Shown here in pieces: positions 1 through 6,050 of a stretch of 6,320 bases of DNA. Within the stretch, counting starts at the first letter, position 1, and every line of letters begins with the position of its first letter. Made by a program: the position numbers and the translations under genes. Origin of the DNA: DATAES01 sp036257895 (GTDB lineage Bacteria; Actinomycetota; Acidimicrobiia; Acidimicrobiales; JACDCH01); the NCBI GenBank assembly GCA_036257895.1, contig DATAES010000092.1, forward strand, positions 1 through 6,320, read 5' to 3'. A model generated the notes under the pieces. The model ran no database searches. It worked only from the letters and a program-made list of their open reading frames with translations, and had not been told where the DNA came from.

Positions 1-1
1 C

Positions 2-466
2 AAGGATCTCCCACCGGCGACCGCCGCGACTGCCGACCCGTCACCGGACTACCCCGAAGGCATACCACCGGGCTATGGCTGGGGTGGGCGGCCGCGCACA
101 CGGGAGGGATACGCAGAGTTCATGCGCAGCGCCAGCTTCTGGGGTAACAACTGGGAGGACGTCGAGCTCGATGTGGCCTTTCCTGCGAGCCTGCAGTGGC
201 GGTCGACGACGCCGCCCGTCGCGACAACGATGTTGACACCGGGAATCGTGAGTCGGTACGCGGCGAGCATCACCTCTCCAGTGCTCGCTGCAATGGGCTC
301 ACGTGACGTCATCGCGGACGCTCATGCCGAACCCGGCGCCTACCGAGCATCGAGTGACGTATCGATCTATGTCGTGCCGCGCATGGGGCACAACCACAAC
401 CTCGCGACGACTCGACATCAGCTCTGGGACCGCGTCGCCGACTGGGGTCTCCTCGTCGCTCGCTAA
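2..466 (+). CDS. Alpha/beta-fold hydrolase, C-terminal part (5' end outside window)
   Basis: The frame is open from base 2 to a TAA at 464-466, giving 154 residues with no convincing start, so the gene begins left of the window. Residues 88-104 (AASITSPVLAAMGSRDV) have the layout of the strand-turn-acid motif of alpha/beta hydrolases, with Asp102 as the probable catalytic acid. Residues 122-133 (IYVVPRMGHNHN) supply the catalytic His, either His130 or His132. The nucleophile region is not in the window. The N-terminal visible part (residues 1-40) is Pro/Gly-rich and probably belongs to the cap or the loop before it. The family hydrolyses esters, amides or related bonds; no substrate can be inferred. 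An internal ATG at 122 is in frame, but starting there would not give a complete hydrolase. The next gene follows after 4 bases, which suggests one transcript. Confidence 0.82.
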   Translation, partial: KDLPPATAATADPSPDYPEGIPPGYGWGGRPRTREGYAEFMRSASFWGNNWEDVELDVAFPASLQWRSTTPPVATTMLTPGIVSRYAASITSPVLAAMGSRDVIADAHAEPGAYRASSDVSIYVVPRMGHNHNLATTRHQLWDRVADWGLLVAR

Positions 467-470
467 GTCG

Positions 471-1775
471 ATGTCCATGGATGACAGCCTGCGCGCGTGG
501 GTCGAAGCAACGACCGGCGGTCGGATCGTCAGCGCGGCGCGCGCGACCCGTGGTGGGTCGCGCGAGCTGCAATTCGTCGACGTTCTACATGCCGACAGTC
601 ACACCGACTCCCTCGTGCTCCGCAGCGAGGCCGGCGGATCGTTCACCGGCACCGAGATCTCGCCCGCGAAGGAAGCAGTCGTCTATCGAGCGCTCGAACC
701 AACCGACGTACCGGTTCCTCACGTGGTCGCGCTCGCACCCGACCACTCGGCATTGCTCATGGAACGCGTTCCGGGCACTTCCGACATGTCGACGCTCGAC
801 TCGGATGAGCGGGACGAGGTGATGCGTTCGTTCGTCGACGCGCTCGCGGCGCTGCACAATCTCGACGTAGACACACTTGCGCTTTCCGGATTCGCCCGTC
901 CTCGCACACCTGAGGACCATGCGCGCCTCGACTTGGCCGTATGGGCGCGACTGGCAGACACCAAGGTGCGCGACCTCGACCCCCTCGTCCGCTATTCGGG
1001 CGCGTGGCTTCGTGCGAACGCGCCGGCCAGCGTGAGCCGGACGGTCCTCGTGCAAGGGGACACCGGGCCCGGCAATTTCCTGTTCGACGACACGCGCGTG
1101 ACGGGTGTCGTGGACTGGGAGTTCGCACACATCGGCGACCCGATGGACGACTGGGCGTGGCTCGACATGCGCACCGGTGGATCGGACCTCACGGATCTAC
1201 ATGAGCGTTACCGCGCGGCAACGGGCATCGCCATCAATGGGGACCGGATCCGTTACTACCGCGCCGCTGTTGACTACCGCTGCGCGGTCACCACATCGCT
1301 TGCTGTGAGTCGCGGTGGCGGCGCTCGCGGCTTCGCGCCCTACCTCCTGGTCACGCAGCGGTACATCATTGACCTCGCGGCGCGGATGTCCGAGTTGATC
1401 GGCGTGACCGACTCACCCGAGGTCCCGGATCTCGAAGCCACGCCGCGCACTCCATACTTCGACACTCTTCTGGACGGCATCCGGACCGCCGTGCGCGAAC
1501 TCGACGAGCCGGAGCTGCGTGAAACGACGCGGAATCTCCAGATCCTCCTTCACTTCCTGCGCGCGTACGACATGGTCGGTCACGAGATTGCGGTACGCGA
1601 TCACGCTGACCGCATCGAGACCTTCGGGTCGGAAGCGCTCGACGAGGAGCGCTTCCGCGTGATCACCGAAGATGCCGGGACGACCGGCGACGAGACGACA
1701 TGGCGCTACCTGCTCCGCCGTGCGGCGCGCAACCAAGCGCTGTGGGCGTCGCTGCTCGAACGTCCCCGTCGCTGA
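471..1775 (+). CDS. Phosphotransferase family protein (APH/choline-kinase fold)
   Basis: This 434-residue protein resembles the aminoglycoside phosphotransferase family (PF01636), in particular the ACAD10/ACAD11-like kinases often found in actinobacterial catabolic clusters. Visible parts are an N-lobe with strand LVLRSE (48-53), a hinge-like LLMERVPG (95-102), the catalytic loop VLVQGDTGPGNFLF (192-205) with Asp197 as probable base and Asn202 as metal ligand, and the metal-binding VVDWE (213-217, Asp215). The usual His of the HGDxxxxN motif is Gln195. A helical C-terminal extension of roughly 130 residues (from about 300) follows the kinase core. I chose ATG 471; ATG 477 in the same frame is equally possible and neither has a clear Shine-Dalgarno. 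The frame runs open back to 303, but that would overlap the upstream hydrolase by 164 bases. The role is probably ATP-dependent phosphorylation of a small hydroxylated metabolite in the cytoplasm; antibiotic resistance is not implied. Confidence 0.87.
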   Translation: MSMDDSLRAWVEATTGGRIVSAARATRGGSRELQFVDVLHADSHTDSLVLRSEAGGSFTGTEISPAKEAVVYRALEPTDVPVPHVVALAPDHSALLMERVPGTSDMSTLDSDERDEVMRSFVDALAALHNLDVDTLALSGFARPRTPEDHARLDLAVWARLADTKVRDLDPLVRYSGAWLRANAPASVSRTVLVQGDTGPGNFLFDDTRVTGVVDWEFAHIGDPMDDWAWLDMRTGGSDLTDLHERYRAATGIAINGDRIRYYRAAVDYRCAVTTSLAVSRGGGARGFAPYLLVTQRYIIDLAARMSELIGVTDSPEVPDLEATPRTPYFDTLLDGIRTAVRELDEPELRETTRNLQILLHFLRAYDMVGHEIAVRDHADRIETFGSEALDEERFRVITEDAGTTGDETTWRYLLRRAARNQALWASLLERPRR

Positions 1776-1803
1776 GCTCAGAGCCTCGCATTACGGTGCG
1801 CGC

Positions 1804-2817
1804 ATGACGGAACCAGGCGGGTTTCCATTCATCGAGGGTGATGACGACGACCAATTGACCGACGACAACTTCCACACACCGGAAACCGACGAGTGGTGGG
1901 AGCACGAGACGATCTGGTTCTGGTGGTTCAACGCCGAGCGCAAGTTGGGTGCGTGGAACTACCACTATCTACGCCCGAACATCGGCGTCGCGGGCGGCGG
2001 CCTCTTCGTCTTCGACGACACGACGTGGCTCCACTTGGAAGCGCCGTATTACTTCAATTATTCGAACACGCCGATGCCTGAGCAGCCGGACTTCCGGGAC
2101 TTCACGTTCCCAAGTGGGGAGCGAATCCAGATGCTCGATCCCCTCCATCACTACCGCATCACGTTCGCCGACCGCGACAGCATCGATCTGGAACTTGACT
2201 GGCGGGCGGTCGGCAAGCCGTGGGTGCGCGTCGGCGGCCAGCCGCACACAAAGCAAGGCGACCAATCCTCCAAGCCGCGTCACTTCGACCAGTTCGGTCA
2301 CGTCACCGGCGCCTTGCGGCTCCACGGCGAGTCGATCCCGATCGACTGTTACGCGATGCGCGACCGCTCGTGGTGGCATTTGCGGCCGGAGTTCTGGAAG
2401 CGTGGCGGCGGCACGAGCACGTACATCACGTGCATGGCGGACCCCGATACCGCGTTCTTCGGCGCCGGTCCCGGCGGATTCCTTCTGCTCGACGGCGTCC
2501 GGCGGCCACTGCTCTCCGGATCTGTGCGACGCGAACGCGATGCCGACTGGGGGTTCATGCGACGCATCGTCGTGACCGGAACCGACACCGACAGTCGTGA
2601 GTTCGAGGCGGTGGGTGACAGCGTGAGTCGCATGGCGACCCCGATCTCTGGTGTCGCGGGCGTGTGCTGGCAGAGCCTCGTGCGTTACGAGTTCAACGGC
2701 GTGGTCGCGTACGGCGACGACCAGGACGCCTGGCCGCTCAGCACATGGGCGGCGTTCCGCCGTACCGAGAAGGGCTTGCCCGACGGCCGTAGCGGACGCT
2801 TTGGACCCGTCGACTGA
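1804..2817 (+). CDS. DUF7064/DUF7065-type protein with AttH/CrtC-like (lipocalin-like) fold
   Basis: A 337-residue protein that I place by recognition with the DUF7065 (N-terminal) plus DUF7064 (C-terminal) families, related to the hydroxyneurosporene-synthase/AttH beta-barrel fold. The N-terminus is very acidic (EGDDDDQLTDD, 11-21), followed by an aromatic-rich stretch at 31-42 (WWEHETIWFWWF). The most diagnostic segment is HFDQFGHVTGALRLHGESIP (160-179) followed by IDCYAMRDRSWW (180-191), with the conserved-looking MRDRSW near the domain centre. There is no signal peptide or membrane segment. ATG 1804 sits 28 bases after the kinase stop; no good Shine-Dalgarno is visible, and the open frame to 1672 would overlap the kinase. 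In related loci such proteins sit beside phosphotransferases and short-chain dehydrogenases, but their reaction is not established. A role in binding or converting a hydrophobic substrate is inference from the fold only. Confidence 0.78.
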   Translation: MTEPGGFPFIEGDDDDQLTDDNFHTPETDEWWEHETIWFWWFNAERKLGAWNYHYLRPNIGVAGGGLFVFDDTTWLHLEAPYYFNYSNTPMPEQPDFRDFTFPSGERIQMLDPLHHYRITFADRDSIDLELDWRAVGKPWVRVGGQPHTKQGDQSSKPRHFDQFGHVTGALRLHGESIPIDCYAMRDRSWWHLRPEFWKRGGGTSTYITCMADPDTAFFGAGPGGFLLLDGVRRPLLSGSVRRERDADWGFMRRIVVTGTDTDSREFEAVGDSVSRMATPISGVAGVCWQSLVRYEFNGVVAYGDDQDAWPLSTWAAFRRTEKGLPDGRSGRFGPVD

Positions 2818-2882
2818 CGCGCTGGAGCTGGCGCGCCACGAGTTTGCTTTACTTCGTACGGTGGCGTGTGCAACGCTGACCC

Positions 2883-3161
2883 GTGGTGTTGACCCTCGAG
2901 ATCAACGGTCAGAGCTCTGCCACCATCCGTCAGGGCGATATGGCCAACTTCGAAGTCCTGGTCGGCGGCGACCCCGTCGATGTGCTTCTTGTCGACTTCG
3001 AGGGATCAGGAAGGTGGGAGCAAGCGGTGGGGCCCGTATTTCGCCGGACGTACCGCGAGCCGGGGCGCTTCGTCGCGACCGTCCGGTGCGGCGGCGAGAC
3101 TGCGAGCGCACGGGTGCGCGTGACGCGCGTCAGCGTCACCGGTGGCGCCGGGATTTTTTGA
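2883..3161 (+). CDS. Small solo PKD-like domain protein
   Basis: A 92-residue frame starts at GTG 2883, six bases after an in-frame stop at 2877, so it cannot begin earlier. Nearly the whole protein looks like one PKD-type immunoglobulin-like domain: LTLEING (3-9), a middle strand with VDFEGSGRWE (37-46) in the place of the usual W-D-x-x-G-D-G motif, and YREPGRFVATVRC (57-69) in place of the Y-x-x-x-G-x-y-x-v-x-l-x-V strand. The same three landmarks occur in order in the C-terminus of the next gene. No signal peptide, membrane helix or catalytic motif is seen. GTG 2886, TTG 2889 and ATG 2940 are alternative starts; ATG 2940 has a weak purine stretch upstream but would remove the first strand. 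No strong ribosome site precedes 2883. It could be a scaffold or partner of the hydrolase, or a remnant of a duplicated domain; I cannot decide from sequence. Confidence 0.68.
   Translation: MVLTLEINGQSSATIRQGDMANFEVLVGGDPVDVLLVDFEGSGRWEQAVGPVFRRTYREPGRFVATVRCGGETASARVRVTRVSVTGGAGIF
3120..3159 (+). promoter_or_regulatory. Possible attenuator or weak intrinsic terminator at the end of the PKD gene
   Basis: GTGACGC (3120-3126) and GCGTCAC (3133-3139) are perfect 7-base inverted repeats around a 6-base loop. GCGTCA (3133-3138) can instead pair with TGGCGC (3143-3148), through one T-G wobble, around a CCGG loop. The two hairpins are mutually exclusive, and the second is followed by CGGGA and then six T's at 3154-3159. 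That layout resembles an antiterminator/terminator pair ahead of the hydrolase gene. It lies inside codons for a Val/Arg/Thr-rich strand, so chance repetition of GC-rich codons is a real alternative, and the terminator stem is short with a gap before the T run. Confidence 0.25.
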
Positions 3162-3175
3162 CGAGTCGAGCACGA

Positions 3176-3181
3176 GAGGAG
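3176..3181 (+). promoter_or_regulatory. Ribosome binding site of the large hydrolase gene
   Basis: GAGGAG lies 7 bases before the GTG at 3189. It is the clearest Shine-Dalgarno on the plus strand here and supports GTG 3189 as the real start of the 686-residue protein. Confidence 0.75.
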
Positions 3182-3188
3182 TTGTTCT

Positions 3189-5249
3189 GTGGCCATCAGC
3201 GACGACTACTTCGGCGACCCATACGTCGACACCGACGAGTGGCGGGACGACGGCGACGGCATTCGGTTCCGGTACGTGCACGGCGGCTTCGATGGCACCG
3301 ACACCCGTTTCTCGTTCTACTTCCCGCCGGAGGACGTCTACCAGAACCGCTTCATCAGCTGGATCGAGGGCGGTCAGGGCGGCAGCGAGGTCAACGCTCT
3401 CACGGGCGGCCCGATAGCGACGGTGAGTACGACGTTCGGGGCGGAAGTCGGCGCCGTGATCGTCGAGTCGAATCAGGGTCACATCGGCGCGGACTTGGCT
3501 GGGTGTGGAGGCGACTCGAGCATTCTGTGCTGGCGCGCAAGTGCTGAGTCAGCGCGGTACATGAAGCAACTGGCGACGGAGATGTACGGTGCCGCGCCGA
3601 GATACGGATACGTGACCGGTGGCAGCGGTGGCGGTGTGCGATCGATCAACTGCTTCGAGCGCACAGATGTCTGGGAGGGCGCCGTACCGTTCGTGATGCC
3701 GCACCCCGGGCAGGGTGTGTTCTTCTCGTTCCTCGCGAACGTCATCCGGCTGCTCACTCGTGAGGAACGAGCGGCCCTCGCCGCTCGCACGGGCCTCGGT
3801 GGGAGCGGGGATCCGTTCGAGAGCTTGAACGGCGAACAGCGCGAGGCGCTCGCCGCGCTGTACCGCGCCGGGTTTCCGCGCGGGGCCGAGTTCGTGCTCT
3901 CGAACCCGTTCGAGGCCGTGCTGGTGTGGAGCTGGCATTCGTCGGAGCTGATGGAGCACGACCGCTCGTACTGGCACGACTTCTGGGCGGTTCCGGGCTA
4001 CGCGGGCGCGGATCGCCCTTCGACCTTCGAGCCGTTCTTGCTCGAGGAGAAGTCGCGCGTCGCCAAGGTCGTCACTGCCGGCGACCTCCTCGCATCAGCG
4101 ACCGAAGAGGAGTGGGCCGCCGGCGGAGCCGCTGGACTCATTGGCCGCGCGATGGCCATGGTCATGCCGGAGTCACCCTTCGCGGTTGTCGTCGAGGGCC
4201 TCGACCGGGCCGCGCTCGACCAGGCAACCGGTGCCAAGGTGCACATCGGTTCTGGGATCGGCGCCGGCCGGATCGTGGTCTGCCTCGGTGTCGTCGGCGA
4301 CGCGCTCGTCTGCTCGGCATCGGGCGAGGCAGGCAATCTGCTCTTCGATGAGGTCCAAGCCGGCGACGAGGTCACCGTCAGCAACCGCGACTTCCTCGCC
4401 TACTGCCACTACCACCGCACGCAGACCGACCTCGATCTCGACCAGTTCGGTGAGCACTACCCGGAGTTCGAGCAGCAGGTCGTCGATGGGCACGCCGTTT
4501 TTCCGACTCGCGCCACGTTCGGTTTCGAGACGGTGATGGTGTCGAGCCGGTATCAATACGACTGGGCCGGCAAGATGATCATCTGCCAGAACGTCCACGA
4601 CATCGGCACGTGGCCGGTCGGTGCCGTCAACTATCACCAACGCCTGCTCAAGCTCCGCGGCGAACAGGCGACCGACCGCGACTTCCGCGTCTGGTGGTTC
4701 GACCACGCCGCGCACACACCGGGCTCGATGTTCCCGTCAGTGGGACGACCCCACGCCACGACTCGACTCATCGAGTACGGCGGCGCAATCCAACAGGCCC
4801 TGCGCGACGTCATCGCCTGGGTGGAGGACGACGTTGAACCGCCTGCGCGCTCACAGTACGAGCACACGGTTTCAGGCGCGGTACACCTCCCGCACCAGGC
4901 CGCTGACCGGCGCGGGATCCAGCCTGTCCCCGCTCTCACCATCAACGGCACCGTCGTCGCCTCCGCCAAAACCGGTCAGCCCGTGCGGCTCGATCTCCGG
5001 GTCGACGTCCCGCACGGGGCCGGCTCGATCATCGCGATCGAGTGGGATGTCACCGGCGACGGAATGTGGGAGCCCGAGCCCGAAATCGACGGCACCAAGG
5101 CGTCCCTGACGGCGAGCAAGCAGCACACGTACACCGAACCTGGCACGTACTGGCCATCGGTACGAGTCACTTCGCACCGCGATGGTTTGGTGGACGCCAC
5201 GACCCGACGAGTGCCGAACCTGGCCCAGTCCCGGCTCGACGTGACCTGA
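3189..5249 (+). CDS. Large serine-hydrolase-like protein with C-terminal PKD-like domain
   Basis: A 686-residue protein whose precise family I do not recognise; its core reads as an alpha/beta hydrolase distantly reminiscent of tannase/feruloyl-esterase-type enzymes. The probable nucleophile is Ser146 in YVTGGSGGG (141-149, GxSxG). The probable acid is Asp471 in MIICQNVHD (463-471), and the His is His506 or His509 in WWFDHAAHTPG (502-512). More than 300 residues separate nucleophile and acid, so a large insertion or lid lies between, including a beta-rich stretch at about 348-405 ending in NRDFLAYCHYHR (399-410). GHIGADLAG (98-106) may help form the active site. Residues 580-665 form a PKD-like domain with LTING (583-587), EWDVTGDGMWE (618-628) and YTEPGTYWPSVRV (648-660). 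There is no signal peptide, so a cytoplasmic location is implied. The start is GTG with a good Shine-Dalgarno. An esterase or acyl-hydrolase role is inference; the substrate is unknown. Confidence 0.8.
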   Translation: MAISDDYFGDPYVDTDEWRDDGDGIRFRYVHGGFDGTDTRFSFYFPPEDVYQNRFISWIEGGQGGSEVNALTGGPIATVSTTFGAEVGAVIVESNQGHIGADLAGCGGDSSILCWRASAESARYMKQLATEMYGAAPRYGYVTGGSGGGVRSINCFERTDVWEGAVPFVMPHPGQGVFFSFLANVIRLLTREERAALAARTGLGGSGDPFESLNGEQREALAALYRAGFPRGAEFVLSNPFEAVLVWSWHSSELMEHDRSYWHDFWAVPGYAGADRPSTFEPFLLEEKSRVAKVVTAGDLLASATEEEWAAGGAAGLIGRAMAMVMPESPFAVVVEGLDRAALDQATGAKVHIGSGIGAGRIVVCLGVVGDALVCSASGEAGNLLFDEVQAGDEVTVSNRDFLAYCHYHRTQTDLDLDQFGEHYPEFEQQVVDGHAVFPTRATFGFETVMVSSRYQYDWAGKMIICQNVHDIGTWPVGAVNYHQRLLKLRGEQATDRDFRVWWFDHAAHTPGSMFPSVGRPHATTRLIEYGGAIQQALRDVIAWVEDDVEPPARSQYEHTVSGAVHLPHQAADRRGIQPVPALTINGTVVASAKTGQPVRLDLRVDVPHGAGSIIAIEWDVTGDGMWEPEPEIDGTKASLTASKQHTYTEPGTYWPSVRVTSHRDGLVDATTRRVPNLAQSRLDVT

Positions 5250-5251
5250 CG

Positions 5252-5268
5252 CGACGCGCGCTCCGTCG
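5252..5268. other. Weak hairpin in the 20-base gap between convergent genes
   Basis: CGACG (5252-5256) and CGTCG (5264-5268) can pair as a 5-bp stem around a 7-base loop, between the stop of the large hydrolase (5247-5249) and the stop of the dehydrogenase (5270-5272). There is no T tract on either side, so this is at best a weak bidirectional termination aid and may be chance in GC-rich sequence. Confidence 0.18.
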
Positions 5269-5269
5269 A

Positions 5270-6040
5270 TCAGAACACGCTGTAACCGCCGTCGATACGG
5301 ATCACGTCGCCGGTGTGAAAGGTCGAGGCGTCGCTCGCGAGATAGATCGCGATACCTGCCCACTCGTCAGGACGACCCCAGCGTCGCAACGGAATGCGCG
5401 GCAGGATCCGTTCGGCGACCGCAGGGTTCTCGAACCACTCGTCGAGCGCGGGGGAAGCGGTCCAGGCGGGCATGAGTGCGTTCACGCGGATCCCGTGACG
5501 ACCGAGTTCGACCGCGAGCGAATTGACGAGCGCCAAGATGCCGGCCTTCGTAGCGGCGTACGCGTGCTCGCGCGGCGAACCGAACCTCGCCGCGATGCTC
5601 GACGTGGCGACAAGACTGCCGCCCTCACCTTGTTCGACGAGCACACGAGCTGCCTCGCGCAAGGTGAGATACGTGCCGTCCAGATTGACACGGACCATCT
5701 CGCGCCATTGGTCGAGCGTCGAGTCGACGAACCGCGGCTGATCTTGACCGGAGGAGATCGCCGCGTTCGCGAAACATGCGTCGAGACGGCCGAGCTCCTC
5801 AACCAGTGCGCGCATCCCTGCAACCACCTGCTGCTCGTCGCTCACGTCGACTTCACGGCTCACGACACGCGCGCCCGACGACCGGAGCTCGTCGGTCGCG
5901 CGGGCGTTCTTCTCCCGGTTCCTACCCCAGATGCACACTGCCGCGCCGGCCTCAGCCAGGCCGCGGGCCATGCCGAGTCCGATGCCGGAGTTGCCGCCGG
6001 TGACGAGCACCACGCGACCATCGAGCGGACCAGCACTCAT
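5270..6040 (-). CDS. Short-chain dehydrogenase/reductase (classical SDR)
   Basis: A complete 256-residue classical SDR, at the normal family length of about 250. The Rossmann glycine motif is VTGGNSGIG (13-21). Asp65 in VDVSD contacts the adenine ring in homologues. NAA (92-94) replaces the common NNAG-type motif. Asn119, Ser148 and Tyr161-x-x-x-Lys165 (YAATK) form the catalytic tetrad at the standard spacing. The end of the second strand reads WGRN (38-41), with no acidic residue and a nearby Arg, which favours NADP(H) over NAD(H); this is inference. The C-terminus has the usual DVIRIDGGYS (245-254). The enzyme should oxidise an alcohol or reduce a carbonyl in the cytoplasm; the substrate is not determinable. 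ATG 6040 is preceded by GAGGAG. It lies 8 bases downstream of an amidohydrolase-like gene on the same strand and is probably co-transcribed and translationally coupled with it. Confidence 0.95.
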   Translation of the reverse strand: MSAGPLDGRVVLVTGGNSGIGLGMARGLAEAGAAVCIWGRNREKNARATDELRSSGARVVSREVDVSDEQQVVAGMRALVEELGRLDACFANAAISSGQDQPRFVDSTLDQWREMVRVNLDGTYLTLREAARVLVEQGEGGSLVATSSIAARFGSPREHAYAATKAGILALVNSLAVELGRHGIRVNALMPAWTASPALDEWFENPAVAERILPRIPLRRWGRPDEWAGIAIYLASDASTFHTGDVIRIDGGYSVF

Positions 6041-6044
6041 GTTG

Positions 6045-6050
6045 CTCCTC
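6045..6050 (-). promoter_or_regulatory. Ribosome binding site of the SDR gene, overlapping the upstream stop codon
   Basis: Read on the minus strand, the upstream gene's TGA (6051-6049) runs straight into GGAG, so GAGGAG shares two bases with the stop codon. The spacer to ATG 6040 is 4 bases, somewhat short. The arrangement favours termination-reinitiation coupling between the two genes and fixes the SDR start. Confidence 0.7.

Noticed and set aside
303..470. In-frame N-terminal extension of the phosphotransferase
   Set aside because: It overlaps the upstream hydrolase's conserved C-terminal acid and His motifs by 164 bases, and its own translation is low-complexity Ser/Thr/Arg with no family likeness.
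585..1130. Minus-strand open frame of 181 codons opposite the kinase
   Set aside because: It lies entirely opposite the kinase core including its catalytic loop and has no recognisable motif.
471..1775. Reading the APH-fold kinase as an aminoglycoside resistance gene
   Set aside because: The fold family is broad, the sequence resembles catabolic-cluster kinases, and the context is metabolic with no mobile element.
2818..2882. Possible promoter in the 65-base gap before the PKD gene
   Set aside because: There is an AT-richer patch at about 2841-2858 and a palindrome TGGCGCGCCA at 2829-2838, but no convincing -35/-10 pair or operator symmetry at a sensible distance.
2651..3547. Plus-strand open frame of 298 codons across the PKD gene and its borders
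   Set aside because: It overlaps three better-supported genes in other frames, and its translation is extremely Arg-rich and repetitive, typical of a GC-driven shadow.
4173..4715. Minus-strand open frame of 180 codons opposite the large hydrolase
   Set aside because: It is antisense to the conserved acid-His region of the hydrolase; its Val/Asp/Glu-rich composition mirrors the codon bias of the plus-strand gene.
3189..5249. Calling the large hydrolase a tannase outright
   Set aside because: The nucleophile motif and general size are suggestive, but the characteristic Cys-Ser pairing and the disulfide-linked Asp/His neighbours of true tannases are not seen; the call stays generic.
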